29,369 nt of DNA, from positions 1 to 29,369 of the forward strand of contig JAXJRB010000160.1 in assembly GCA_036310845.1 (NCBI GenBank). The letters run 5' to 3'. Positions 7,618 through 15,330 of the stretch are shown piece after piece. The position numbers were made by a program, and so were the translations under genes. The notes under the pieces were generated by a model that was given only the letters and a program-made list of their open reading frames with translations, had not been told where the DNA came from and did no database searches. This DNA is from COE1 sp036310845 (lineage in GTDB: Bacteria > Bacillota > Clostridia > Lachnospirales > Lachnospiraceae). Each line of letters begins with the position of its first letter. Position 1 is the first letter of the stretch.

Positions 7618-8967
7618 ATGGCTAGATTATTTGGTACAGATGGTGTAAGAGGTGTTGCGAATGATGAGTTAACACCGTTGCTTGCGATGCAGCTTGGGCA
7701 GGCAGGAGCCTATGTATTATCAAAGGAAAATGAACATAAACCGACGATTATGGTAGGCTGTGATACTAGGATTTCAGGAGATATGTTAGCAAATGCATTA
7801 ATGGCAGGAGCTTGTTCTGTTGGAGCAAATGTAGTATATGTTGGAATAATTCCAACTCCGGCAATTGCATATCTGACAAGAAAATATCGTGTGGATGCAG
7901 GTGTTGTTATTTCAGCGTCGCATAATCCGGTAGAGTTTAATGGTATTAAATTCTTTGATGGAAATGGATTTAAGCTTCCGGATGCGTTAGAAGATGAAAT
8001 AGAAGAGTTGATTGCGAATGGAATGAAGGATGTTCAGTTCCCGACTGGTCCAAGTGTTGGCAAGATTAAATATCGTACAGATGCGAGAGAAGAGTATATT
8101 AATCATGCAGTAAAATCTGTTCCTATTGATTTAAGAGGAATGAAGATTGTAGTAGACTGTGCAGAGGGTGCATCATACTATACATCTGTAGAAACATTAA
8201 AAGAGCTAGGAGCTGAAGTTGTTGCTATTCATAACAACCCGGATGGCACAAATATTAATGCTAATTGCGGTTCTACACATATGGAAGAGCTTCAGGCAAG
8301 AGTAGTATTTGAGCATGCTCAGGTAGGTTTGGCTTTTGATGGAGATGCAGACAGACTTCTTGCAGTCGATGAAAATGGTAAACAGGTTGATGGTGATGAG
8401 ATTATGGCGATTGTTGGTAACCATATGAAATCACAGGGTAAGTTGAAGGATAATACAATTGTTGCAACAGTTATGAGTAATCTTGGATTTTTCCTTATGG
8501 GAAAGGAAAATGGTGTTCATATTGAACAGACAAAAGTTGGAGACCGTTATGTATTGGAAAGAATGCAGGAAATCGGTGCAAATCTTGGTGGAGAACAGTC
8601 AGGACATATTATTTTCTTAGATGAAAATACAACAGGAGATGGATTGCTTAGTGCACTTCACTTATTGCAGGTAATGGTTGAAACAGGAAAAACATTATCG
8701 GAGCTTGCTCAAATAATGACAGTGCTCCCACAGGCGTTGGTAGGAGCAAAGGTTCCTAATCATAAAAAAGAAAGTTATTTGGAGTATGCAGAGATTGCAG
8801 AAGCAATTGAAAAGACAACGGCGAAGTTTGCAGGGGAAGGAAGAGTTTTAATCAGACCATCTGGAACAGAGCCTTTGGTTAGAGTTATGATTGAAGGAAA
8901 GGATCAGGCACTGATTGAACAAGAAGCAAAAGCGTTAGCTGAATTAATTCAGAATGTAATGTTATAA
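7618..8967 (+). CDS. glmM: Phosphoglucosamine mutase
   Basis: Interconverts glucosamine-6-phosphate and glucosamine-1-phosphate, the step that commits sugar to UDP-GlcNAc and peptidoglycan. The 449-residue length is standard. The active phosphoserine is Ser101 in VVISASHNPVEFNGIKFF. The metal-binding loop is AFDGDADRLLAVD near residue 240, the sugar-binding motif GGEQSGHIIF is near 325, and the phosphate-binding loop IRPSGTEPLVRVMIEG is near 415. AGGAGG lies six bases before the ATG. The 44-base gap from cdaR keeps it in the same operon. In several Firmicutes GlmM binds and inhibits CdaA, linking c-di-AMP synthesis to wall precursor supply. Confidence 0.96.
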   Translation: MARLFGTDGVRGVANDELTPLLAMQLGQAGAYVLSKENEHKPTIMVGCDTRISGDMLANALMAGACSVGANVVYVGIIPTPAIAYLTRKYRVDAGVVISASHNPVEFNGIKFFDGNGFKLPDALEDEIEELIANGMKDVQFPTGPSVGKIKYRTDAREEYINHAVKSVPIDLRGMKIVVDCAEGASYYTSVETLKELGAEVVAIHNNPDGTNINANCGSTHMEELQARVVFEHAQVGLAFDGDADRLLAVDENGKQVDGDEIMAIVGNHMKSQGKLKDNTIVATVMSNLGFFLMGKENGVHIEQTKVGDRYVLERMQEIGANLGGEQSGHIIFLDENTTGDGLLSALHLLQVMVETGKTLSELAQIMTVLPQALVGAKVPNHKKESYLEYAEIAEAIEKTTAKFAGEGRVLIRPSGTEPLVRVMIEGKDQALIEQEAKALAELIQNVML

Positions 8968-9010
8968 AAAGAAATCTGTTTGTTTAACTAATTGCAAAGG
9001 ATTTTTATAG

Positions 9011-9036
9011 GTACTATGAAGGTGCTGACGAGGTAC
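9011..9036 (+). repeat. 27-nt hairpin motif, copy 2
   Basis: GTAC (9011-9014) pairs with GTAC (9033-9036), and the stem is extended by G-U pairs on each side. The loop carries TGAAGGTGCTGA, matching copy 1 except for one base. The stem sequence differs from copies 1, 3 and 4, yet pairing is kept. The motif ends 9 bases before the GGAGGG of the HPr gene. Confidence 0.5.
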
Positions 9037-9056
9037 TGGATGTTTGGAGGGAAGAT

Positions 9057-9320
9057 ATGGTAAGCCAAAAAGTAGTTATTAAAAACCCGACTGGCTTGCA
9101 TCTGCGACCAGCAGGAAATTTGTGTAAGGAAGCAATGCAGTATAGTTCGTTAATTACTTTCACATTTCGTGAAAGCACTGCTAATGCAAAGAGTGTTTTA
9201 AGTGTGCTTGGAGCATGTGTAAAATGTGGTGATGAAATTGAAATCTTCTGTGAAGGAGCAGATGAAAAGGAAGCTTTGGCAGCGATTGTAAAGGCTATTG
9301 AAGAAGGTCTAGGCGAATAA
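9057..9320 (+). CDS. ptsH: HPr phosphocarrier protein
   Basis: Small phosphocarrier of the sugar phosphotransferase system and, in Firmicutes, a carbon-catabolite signal. The 87-residue protein has the active-site histidine at position 15 in PTGLHLRPAG and the HPr-kinase target serine at position 46 in NAKSVLSVLGA. Both are at canonical positions, so this is a true HPr rather than a Crh-type protein, which lacks His15. GGAGGG at 9046-9051 precedes the ATG. The gene stands alone: no ptsI or sugar permease is nearby, and an intrinsic terminator follows directly. A 27-nt hairpin motif lies in its leader. It may be one of several HPr paralogues in the genome. Confidence 0.92.
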   Translation: MVSQKVVIKNPTGLHLRPAGNLCKEAMQYSSLITFTFRESTANAKSVLSVLGACVKCGDEIEIFCEGADEKEALAAIVKAIEEGLGE

Positions 9321-9331
9321 AGAGAAAAAAT

Positions 9332-9356
9332 AGCCCGAATTCCATTCGGGCTTTTC
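9332..9356 (+). terminator. Intrinsic terminator after the HPr gene
   Basis: A perfect nine-base-pair stem AGCCCGAAT / ATTCGGGCT (9332-9340 and 9344-9352) has loop TCC and is followed by a short T tract (9352-9355). A run of A residues precedes it, so the structure could also act on the opposite strand. It lies 12 bases after the HPr stop codon and separates that gene from leuA. Confidence 0.8.
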
Positions 9357-9432
9357 ATGTAGTAGGAAAATGTTGTAACCTAGTGATAGTTGTGTGATTG
9401 CTGCAGGGAAATACATGAAAGGTGGAGTAAAT

Positions 9433-11112
9433 ATGTTAAATTATAAAAGATATCATAAAAATCCGGTAGTAAATTATCCGGAAAGAGAGTGGCCAAATAA
9501 AGAAATTGAAAAGGCACCTGTTTGGTGTAGCGTTGATTTAAGAGATGGAAATCAAGCGTTGATTGATCCCATGGTAGTGGATGAAAAGATAGAATTTTTT
9601 CAGTTTCTTGTAAATATGGGATTTAAAGAGATTGAAATTGGTTTTCCGGCTGCGAGTCAAATTGAGTTTGATTTTTTGCGTCAGTTGATTGATCGTAAGT
9701 TAATTCCTGATGATGTATGTGTACAGGTGTTAACTCAGTGTAGGGAAGAGCTGATTGATAGAACGTTTGAGGCGATTGAAGGCTGCAAACAGGCAGTAGT
9801 ACATATTTATAATTCTACATCTACTTTACAGAGAGATGTTGTGTTTAATATGGACAGAAAGCAGATAATTGATATTGCAATCAAGGGAACTAAGATGGTA
9901 AAAGAAAGAGCTGCAAAGTTTGCGGGCAAGATTATTTTGGAATATTCCCCTGAGAGTTTTACAGGAACGGAACTTGATTTTGCATTAGATATTTGTACTG
10001 CGGTTCAGGAAACATGGGGTGCAACGAAGGAGAATCCGATTATTATTAACTTACCTTCTACGGTTGAAATGAATACGCCAAATGTTTATGCTGATCAGAT
10101 TGAATGGATGAATAAGCATTTTGAAAATAGGGAAAGTATTATATTAAGTATTCATCCGCATAATGACAGAGGTACGGGTGTTGCGGCTGCTGAGCTTGCA
10201 ATGCTTGCAGGAGCTGACAGAGTTGAGGGTACCTTGTTTGGAAACGGTGAGAGAACAGGAAATGTTGATATTTTGAATATTGCATATAATATGTTTTCGC
10301 AAGGGATTGACCCGGAATTAAAGATTGAAAGAGTAAATGATATTATTGAAATCTATGAGAGATGTGTAAAAATGCCGATTCATCCAAGACACCCTTATGC
10401 AGGAAAATTGGTATTTACTGCATTTTCTGGTTCGCATCAGGATGCAATTAATAAGGGTGTATCTGCTATGCGTGAGAGAAATAATCCATATTGGGAAGTT
10501 CCATATCTTCCGATTGATCCAGCTGATATAGGGCGTGAGTATGAACCGATAGTTCGTATTAATTCACAGTCTGGAAAAGGTGGAGTTGCCTTTGTTATGG
10601 ATACTTACTTTGGATTCAAGCTTCCTAAAGGTATGCATAAGGAATTTGCTAATATTATTCAGGAACTTTCGGAAACACAGGGAGAGGTATCTCCAGAGCA
10701 GATTATGGAGAAGTTCAAAGAGAACTATCTAGAGTGTAAGGAACCAATCCATTTTAAAAAGCTTCGCGTGGAGGAGTTATCGGAAGAGACTATGTCACAA
10801 TTTGCAACAGCAGTTGAAGTGGTTTATACAGATCATGGTGTGGAAAAGAGTTTTTCAGCAAAGGGTAATGGACCTATTGATGCGGTTCAAAGAGGGCTTC
10901 AGGAAAAACTTGGAGTTAAAATTAAAGTGCTTGATTATGAAGAACATGCGTTACAAAGTGGTGCGAATTCGCAGGCAGCAGCATATATTCATATGTTGGA
11001 TGCGGATGAAGGAACTGTTACCTATGGTGTGGGTGTAAGTTCTAATATTACAAGAGCTTCTGTAAGAGCAATTTTTTCTGCTGTAAATCGTTTAGGAATA
11101 GGTAAAAGATAG
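9433..11112 (+). CDS. leuA: 2-isopropylmalate synthase, long form
   Basis: Condenses acetyl-CoA with 2-oxoisovalerate to give 2-isopropylmalate, the first committed step of leucine synthesis. The 559-residue protein fits the longer LeuA type. Catalytic and metal-binding motifs are CSVDLRDGNQAL near residue 35, the HxH motif in LSIHPHNDRGTG near 240 and LFGNGERTGNVDI near 270. The last 130 residues match the LeuA dimerisation and leucine-feedback domain. The frame is open from GTG 9394, but ATG 9433 is preferred because GGTGGAG (9421-9427) lies just upstream. No T-box is visible in the 76 bases after the HPr terminator, and no leuBCD follows. Confidence 0.95.
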   Translation: MLNYKRYHKNPVVNYPEREWPNKEIEKAPVWCSVDLRDGNQALIDPMVVDEKIEFFQFLVNMGFKEIEIGFPAASQIEFDFLRQLIDRKLIPDDVCVQVLTQCREELIDRTFEAIEGCKQAVVHIYNSTSTLQRDVVFNMDRKQIIDIAIKGTKMVKERAAKFAGKIILEYSPESFTGTELDFALDICTAVQETWGATKENPIIINLPSTVEMNTPNVYADQIEWMNKHFENRESIILSIHPHNDRGTGVAAAELAMLAGADRVEGTLFGNGERTGNVDILNIAYNMFSQGIDPELKIERVNDIIEIYERCVKMPIHPRHPYAGKLVFTAFSGSHQDAINKGVSAMRERNNPYWEVPYLPIDPADIGREYEPIVRINSQSGKGGVAFVMDTYFGFKLPKGMHKEFANIIQELSETQGEVSPEQIMEKFKENYLECKEPIHFKKLRVEELSEETMSQFATAVEVVYTDHGVEKSFSAKGNGPIDAVQRGLQEKLGVKIKVLDYEEHALQSGANSQAAAYIHMLDADEGTVTYGVGVSSNITRASVRAIFSAVNRLGIGKR

Positions 11113-11127
11113 AGAAAGGTATGGATT

Positions 11128-11994
11128 TTGATTATGAAAAAAATTATTGTCACAGGTTGTAATGGACAGCTTGGTCGTGCGATTAATCAAATTTATGAAA
11201 ATAGTACAGAATTTGAATGTGTGAATACAGATGTTGCAGAACTTGATATAACAAATATTGATGCGGTGACTAAAATGGTAGCAGAGGTAAAACCTTATGC
11301 TATTATTAATTGTGCTGCACATACGAATGTAGATGCATGTGAAACAGATGTGGATAATGCTTATAAGATAAATGCAATAGGACCAAGAAATCTTAGTATA
11401 GCAGCAACACAGAATCAGGCCAAAATGATTCATATATCTACGGACTATGTTTTTGGCGGAGATGCAACATCTCCTTATTTGGAATTTGATTCAACCGGAC
11501 CAAAGAGTATGTATGGCAAGACAAAGCTTGCGGGAGAAAAATTTGTAAAAGAATTTGCAAAGGAACATTTTATTATTCGTACAGCATGGTTATATGGAGA
11601 TGGCAAGAATTTTGTTAAAACAATGTTACGTCTATCTGAAACAAATGATAAGGTACGAGTTGTTTGTGATCAGTATGGTTCGCCTACAAGTGCTATTGAG
11701 CTTGCAAAAGCAATTGCGTATTTATTACCAACGGATAATTATGGATTGTTCCATGGGACTTGTGAGGGATCTACCAATTGGGCAGATTTTACTAAGGAGA
11801 TTTTCCGTCTTGCTGGTAAGAATACTCTTGTAGAAGCGATTAGTTCTGAGGAATATAGTGCAAATGCAAGTGCGACAGTGGCACCAAGACCATCTTATTC
11901 AATACTTGAGAATTATATGTTGAAATTAACTACAAACCACATGTTTGCACAGTGGGAAGATGCGATTGCAGAGTATATAAAGGGGATTTGTTAA
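11128..11994 (+). CDS. rfbD: dTDP-4-dehydrorhamnose reductase
   Basis: NAD(P)H-dependent short-chain reductase performing the last step of dTDP-L-rhamnose synthesis. The 288-residue protein has the nucleotide-binding motif VTGCNGQLGRAI at residues 8-19, the active-site segment HISTDYVFGGD near 100, and the catalytic pair in YGKTKLAGE (Tyr129 and Lys133). The substrate-domain motif TAWLYGDGKNF follows. TTG 11128 lies eight bases after GAGAAAGG; the in-frame ATG 11134 is an alternative start whose spacing is less good. The leuA stop is 15 bases upstream, so it may be cotranscribed with leuA. No rfbA, rfbB or rfbC is in the window, so the rest of the rhamnose pathway must be elsewhere. Confidence 0.88.
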   Translation: MIMKKIIVTGCNGQLGRAINQIYENSTEFECVNTDVAELDITNIDAVTKMVAEVKPYAIINCAAHTNVDACETDVDNAYKINAIGPRNLSIAATQNQAKMIHISTDYVFGGDATSPYLEFDSTGPKSMYGKTKLAGEKFVKEFAKEHFIIRTAWLYGDGKNFVKTMLRLSETNDKVRVVCDQYGSPTSAIELAKAIAYLLPTDNYGLFHGTCEGSTNWADFTKEIFRLAGKNTLVEAISSEEYSANASATVAPRPSYSILENYMLKLTTNHMFAQWEDAIAEYIKGIC

Positions 11995-12009
11995 AATCCT
12001 CTTTATATA
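11974..12009. terminator. Candidate bidirectional terminator stem between convergent genes
   Basis: A 16-base stem (11974-11989 with 11994-12009, one G-T pair) has the four-base loop GTTA. It overlaps the rfbD stop codon and lies 27 bases from the stop of the convergent PAP2-like gene. It lacks a clean T tract, though the distal arm ends in CTTTATATA, so terminator function is likely but not certain. Confidence 0.5.
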
Positions 12010-12035
12010 AACAATTTTGACTTGAAGCATATAAG

Positions 12036-12491
12036 TTATAAAGACATCATGGTGACGGCAATTAGAATGCCGAGAATGGAGCCAACCAATACTTGTAGAG
12101 GTGTGTGACCGACAAGTTCTTTCAACTTGTCTTCTGTTGACAATTCTTTGTTCATGCTTTCGAATATTTCCATCATTTCATTAATGATTTTAGCTTGATT
12201 GCCAGTTTCACGGCGTACACCAATAGCGTCATACATGACAACAATGGCAAAAATAGTTGCGATTGCAAATTCAAAACTGCCAACACCAAACTGTATACCA
12301 GTAGAGGTGGCGAGGCTACATACGGTTGCGGAATGACAGCTTGGCATGCCACCACTTCCAACAAGGCGCTCAGCAACAAATTTTTTGGTGAAATAAAAAT
12401 GAATAATAGTTTTGAGAACCTGTGCCATCAGCCAACCTGATACTGCAGAGAGTAGGATACGGTTCCCGAATAGTAATGATAATTGTTCCAT
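12036..12491 (-). CDS. Divergent PAP2 family membrane protein (YuiD-like)
   Basis: This 151-residue integral membrane protein matches the divergent PAP2 (DUF212) family, which includes B. subtilis YuiD and plant acid phosphatase/VPR-related proteins. It has about three to four hydrophobic helices (phrases ILLSAVSGWLMAQVLKTII, FEFAIATIFAIVVMYDAI and VLVGSILGILIAVTMM). The phosphatase-like motif GGMPSCHSATVCSLATSTG lies near residues 46-65, with DAIGVRRETGNQAKIINEM near 90. In classical PAP2 enzymes the equivalent is PSGH; here it is PSCH. Members may act on lipid or polyprenyl phosphates, but no activity is established. It is the only minus-strand gene in the window and has its own strong promoter. 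Confidence 0.85.
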   Translation of the reverse strand: MEQLSLLFGNRILLSAVSGWLMAQVLKTIIHFYFTKKFVAERLVGSGGMPSCHSATVCSLATSTGIQFGVGSFEFAIATIFAIVVMYDAIGVRRETGNQAKIINEMMEIFESMNKELSTEDKLKELVGHTPLQVLVGSILGILIAVTMMSL

Positions 12492-12562
12492 AAGTAATAC
12501 CCGCTTTAGTTATTTTGTATATAAGCAATCAGGATATGTCCGATTGTGTTTGTACATAATGA

Positions 12563-12591
12563 ATTATAATCAAAAAGATACTAAATGACAA
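12563..12591 (-). promoter_or_regulatory. Sigma-A promoter of the PAP2-like gene
   Basis: Read on the minus strand, TTGTCA (12591-12586) and TATAAT (12568-12563) are separated by exactly 17 bases, a near-consensus housekeeping promoter. The predicted start of transcription near 12556 gives a leader of about 65 nt before the ATG at 12491. Confidence 0.75.
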
Positions 12592-12647
12592 TAGTAGGAT
12601 GAATTTTTGCGTGATATTAAAGCTGGGGGGAGCAATGTAAAATTTAG

Positions 12648-12676
12648 TTGCCATGCACATTTAAGGCGTGTATACT
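12648..12676 (+). promoter_or_regulatory. Sigma-A promoter of the polysaccharide cluster
   Basis: TTGCCA (12648-12653) and TATACT (12671-12676) are 17 bases apart, close to the housekeeping consensus. Transcription would begin near 12683 and give a leader of about 175 nt before gmd. This leader has a small possible stem (CTACA 12685-12689 with TGTAG 12702-12706) but no recognised riboswitch or antitermination element. A weaker alternative pair, TTGTTG 12790-12795 and TAGAAT 12814-12819, lies nearer to gmd. The promoter points away from the minus-strand promoter at 12563-12591. Confidence 0.7.
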
Positions 12677-12858
12677 AAAGAAGGCTACATGGGAAAATAT
12701 TTGTAGTTGTTCAATGGGGAGTTCACTTTGGTTAGATGAAATGATAAGAGATAACGGATATATGTAAAAAAAGAAGTGACTTTAGATTGTTGTTGCATCG
12801 TAATTGAGTGAATTAGAATAATTAAAAATGAAGTATATAAATAAAGAGAGGTAAAATT

Positions 12859-13929
12859 ATGAATAAAAATATTGCATTGATTACAGGTATTACAGGGCAG
12901 GATGGTTCCTATCTTGCAGAATTTTTGTTAGAAAAAGGCTATGAGGTACATGGTTTGGTAAGAAGACACAGTATTTCTAATACTGCGAGAATCGACCATT
13001 TACTAAACTCTGAATATAACAAGGTAAAATTCTTCTTGCATTTTGCAGATACAACAGATTCTTCTAATCTTATGAGATTGATTAGCGAGATTAGACCAAC
13101 AGAGGTTTATAATCTTGCAGCACAGTCTCACGTAGGTGTTTCGTTTGAAGTGCCTGAATACACAGCAGATGCAACAGGTGTAAGCACATTAAAGTTATTA
13201 GAGGCTATTCGTGTAAACGGTGGAAATTGTCGTTTTTATCAGGCATCTACTTCTGAGTTATTTGGAGGACTTCCAGAGACAGCACCACAGAGTGAAAAGA
13301 CACCATTTTATCCAAAGAGCCCATATGGTGTAGCAAAGTTATACTCTTATTGGATTACTGTAAACTACAGAGAATCTTATAACATGTTTGCATGCAATGG
13401 TATTTTATTCAATCATGAATCACCAAGAAGAGGTGAGAACTTTGTAACTAGAAAGATAACTCTTGCAATTGCTAATATTATTGCAGGCAAGCAGGACAAG
13501 CTTTCTCTTGGTAATATGAATGCAAAGAGAGATTGGGGATTTGCTGGTGACTATATCGAAGGTATGTGGTTGATGCTGCAGCAGGCAGTTCCGGGAGATT
13601 ATGTTCTTGCGACAAATGAAACACATACGGTTCGAGAATTTGTAGAGGCGGCTTTTGCTGAGCTTGGTATCAAGATTCGTTGGGAAGGCGAAGGCGTAAA
13701 TGAAAAAGGATATGATGAAAAGACAGGTAAGCTTTTAGTAGATGTAAATCCTGAGTTCTATCGTCCGGCTGAGGTTGAGTTCCTTTGGGGTGATTCAACA
13801 AAAGCAGAAAAAGAACTGGGCTGGAAGAGAAAAGTTGACTTTAAGGGTCTGGTATCCATGATGATGGATTCTGATTTGAAGGAAATTGCTGGCATGTCCT
13901 GTGAAGAATATAAGGCTCAGAATGCGTAG
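12859..13929 (+). CDS. gmd: GDP-mannose 4,6-dehydratase
   Basis: Converts GDP-D-mannose to GDP-4-keto-6-deoxy-D-mannose, the first step to GDP-L-fucose and related deoxysugars. The 356-residue protein is a short-chain dehydrogenase/reductase with GxxGxxG in TGITGQDGSYLAEFLLEK (residues 9-26). The family motif STSELFGG lies near residue 130, and the catalytic YxxxK falls in SPYGVAKLYSYW (Tyr156, Lys160). RRGENFVTRKIT near 190 is typical of GMD. GAGAGG precedes the ATG. It is the first gene of the polysaccharide cluster and lies 17 bases upstream of fcl, its pathway partner. Confidence 0.96.
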   Translation: MNKNIALITGITGQDGSYLAEFLLEKGYEVHGLVRRHSISNTARIDHLLNSEYNKVKFFLHFADTTDSSNLMRLISEIRPTEVYNLAAQSHVGVSFEVPEYTADATGVSTLKLLEAIRVNGGNCRFYQASTSELFGGLPETAPQSEKTPFYPKSPYGVAKLYSYWITVNYRESYNMFACNGILFNHESPRRGENFVTRKITLAIANIIAGKQDKLSLGNMNAKRDWGFAGDYIEGMWLMLQQAVPGDYVLATNETHTVREFVEAAFAELGIKIRWEGEGVNEKGYDEKTGKLLVDVNPEFYRPAEVEFLWGDSTKAEKELGWKRKVDFKGLVSMMMDSDLKEIAGMSCEEYKAQNA

Positions 13930-13946
13930 AAAGGTTTGAAGGAAGC

Positions 13947-14888
13947 ATGAATAAGACGGATAAAATATATGTAGCAGGTCACAGAGGATTGGTCGGCTCT
14001 GCAATTGTAAGAAATCTTCAGGCAAAAGGTTATACTAATGTAATCGGAAGAACACATAAAGAGCTTGATTTAACAAATCAGGCTGCTGTTCGTGCTTTTT
14101 TTGAGGAAGAGAAGCCGGATGTAGTTGTACTTGCAGCTGCTAAGGTTGGTGGAATTAATGCGAATAATACTGCGCCAGCAGAGTTTGCGTATGAAAATAT
14201 GCAGATTCAGTGTAATGTGATTAAAGCATGTCATGACTATAAAGTAAAGAAATTACTTTTCTTAGGAAGTACTTGTATTTATCCCAAGATGGCACCACAG
14301 CCGATTCCAGAGGATGCTTTATTGACAGGACCTTTGGAGGTAACCAATGAGGCCTATGCAATTGCGAAGATTGCCGGACTTGAGATGTGCAGATTTTTCA
14401 AGAAGCAGTATGGCGATGATTTTATTAGCTGTATGCCAACCAATCTTTATGGTCCACATGATAACTATGATTTATCAGGTTCTCATGTTATGCCAGCCAT
14501 GATTCGTAAGTTCCATGAGGCGAAAGTGAATGGGGCGTCAAGTGTAGAACTATGGGGTACAGGTACACCTCTTCGTGAGTTTTTATATGTAGATGATATG
14601 GCTGATGCATGTGTGTTCTTGTTGGAGAATTATAACGGTGAGCAGCATGTAAATATTGGTACAGGTAAGGAGGTTTCTATTAAGGAGCTTGCTGAAACAG
14701 TACAAAAGGTAGTTGGTTTTGAAGGCGATATTATATGGAATAAGGATATGCCAGATGGAACACCAAGGAAATTGACCGATGTGACAAAGCTTCATGGACT
14801 TGGTTGGAAACATAAGGTGGATTTAGAAGAAGGTGTACAGTTGGCATATGACTGGTTTCGTGAAAATGTTCAGGATGCTAGAATGTAG
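13947..14888 (+). CDS. fcl: GDP-L-fucose synthase
   Basis: Bifunctional epimerase-reductase that turns GDP-4-keto-6-deoxymannose into GDP-L-fucose. The 313-residue protein has the nucleotide-binding motif VAGHRGLVGSAIV near residue 9, the active-site serine segment FLGSTCIYPKMAPQPI near 105, and the catalytic pair in NEAYAIAKIAG (Tyr137, Lys141). The family phrase PTNLYGPHDNYD lies near 165. GAAGGA precedes the ATG. With gmd it forms a complete route from GDP-mannose to GDP-L-fucose, so the polymer made by this locus probably contains fucose. Confidence 0.96.
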   Translation: MNKTDKIYVAGHRGLVGSAIVRNLQAKGYTNVIGRTHKELDLTNQAAVRAFFEEEKPDVVVLAAAKVGGINANNTAPAEFAYENMQIQCNVIKACHDYKVKKLLFLGSTCIYPKMAPQPIPEDALLTGPLEVTNEAYAIAKIAGLEMCRFFKKQYGDDFISCMPTNLYGPHDNYDLSGSHVMPAMIRKFHEAKVNGASSVELWGTGTPLREFLYVDDMADACVFLLENYNGEQHVNIGTGKEVSIKELAETVQKVVGFEGDIIWNKDMPDGTPRKLTDVTKLHGLGWKHKVDLEEGVQLAYDWFRENVQDARM

Positions 14889-14890
14889 TG

Positions 14891-14918
14891 TGAAAAATCC
14901 ATATATGGAAGATTTTCA
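14891..14918 (+). promoter_or_regulatory. Palindrome 1 upstream of the Spo0A-like gene
   Basis: TGAAAA (14891-14896) and TTTTCA (14913-14918) flank the perfect 10-base palindrome CCATATATGG (14899-14908). It starts just after the fcl stop. It could be a protein-binding site or an RNA hairpin; no T tract follows, so it is not a typical terminator. Confidence 0.45.
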
Positions 14919-14923
14919 TGCAG

Positions 14924-14948
14924 CAAATTTGTTCATAGAACAAATTTG
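14924..14948 (+). promoter_or_regulatory. Palindrome 2 abutting the Spo0A-like ribosome binding site
   Basis: Eleven-base arms CAAATTTGTTC (14924-14934) and GAACAAATTTG (14938-14948) are perfectly complementary around the loop ATA. The structure ends two bases before the GGAGG ribosome binding site (14951-14955). It may be an operator for the DNA-binding protein encoded next, or an RNA hairpin that limits its translation. It is not a good match to the classical 0A box. Confidence 0.55.
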
Positions 14949-14961
14949 TGGGAGGAACTAG

Positions 14962-15330
14962 ATGAATACAAGTGACCGAGTAGAGATTTTGAAGTATACT
15001 ACGCACCTGCTACTTCAATGTGGATTTCAGGCGAGTCAGATAGGGTACCGTTACTTGCGGGAAGCGGTACTAATCGCATGCTTTGATGAAGAGGTTGTTA
15101 CAAGTGTGACAAAGCTTTTATATCCAGAGATTGCAAAGCGTTTTAAGGCAAATGATAAGCAGGTAGAGCGTGCAATTAGAAACAGTATAGAGACAGCATG
15201 GATAAAAGGAAATCATGAGGCTTTGAAAGAGATTTTTTGTGAGCATTATGGAAAAGGTTTGGAAAGACCTACGAACACAGAAGTAATTAAGGTGTTACGA
15301 GATAAGGTGAGTAAGGAGCAAATAGCTTGA
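14962..15330 (+). CDS. Stand-alone Spo0A C-terminal DNA-binding domain protein
   Basis: The 122-residue protein aligns over its whole length with the DNA-binding effector domain of Spo0A, the sporulation master regulator. It has no receiver domain and no phosphorylatable aspartate region. Diagnostic segments are GFQASQIGYRYLREAVLIAC (residues 21-40), VTKLLYPEIAKRF (about 51-63), the recognition-helix region KQVERAIRNSIETAW (69-83) and RPTNTEVIKVLRDK. From memory of B. subtilis Spo0A, the EraIR part of its RVERAIR recognition helix is kept while the preceding arginine is glutamine here. GGAGG lies six bases before the ATG. Its stop overlaps the next glycosyltransferase start, so it is part of the polysaccharide operon and probably regulates it or competes at Spo0A targets. 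Confidence 0.9.
   Translation: MNTSDRVEILKYTTHLLLQCGFQASQIGYRYLREAVLIACFDEEVVTSVTKLLYPEIAKRFKANDKQVERAIRNSIETAWIKGNHEALKEIFCEHYGKGLERPTNTEVIKVLRDKVSKEQIA

Noticed and set aside
8980..9010. Promoter for the HPr gene (TTGTTT with TTATAG)
   Set aside because: The spacing is about 19 bases and the -10 match is poor, so it is not reported as a feature.
9357..9432. T-box or leucine leader upstream of leuA
   Set aside because: The space between the HPr terminator and leuA is too short, and no T-box sequence, leucine-rich leader peptide or second terminator is visible.
12800..12824. A possible fifth copy of the 27-nt hairpin motif upstream of gmd
   Set aside because: The arms TAATT and AATTA resemble copy 1, but the loop lacks the TGAAG...CTGA core, so chance AT-rich pairing is as likely.
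14924..14948. Classical 0A box inside the second palindrome
   Set aside because: The half-site TGTTCAT matches only four of seven positions of the TGTCGAA consensus.
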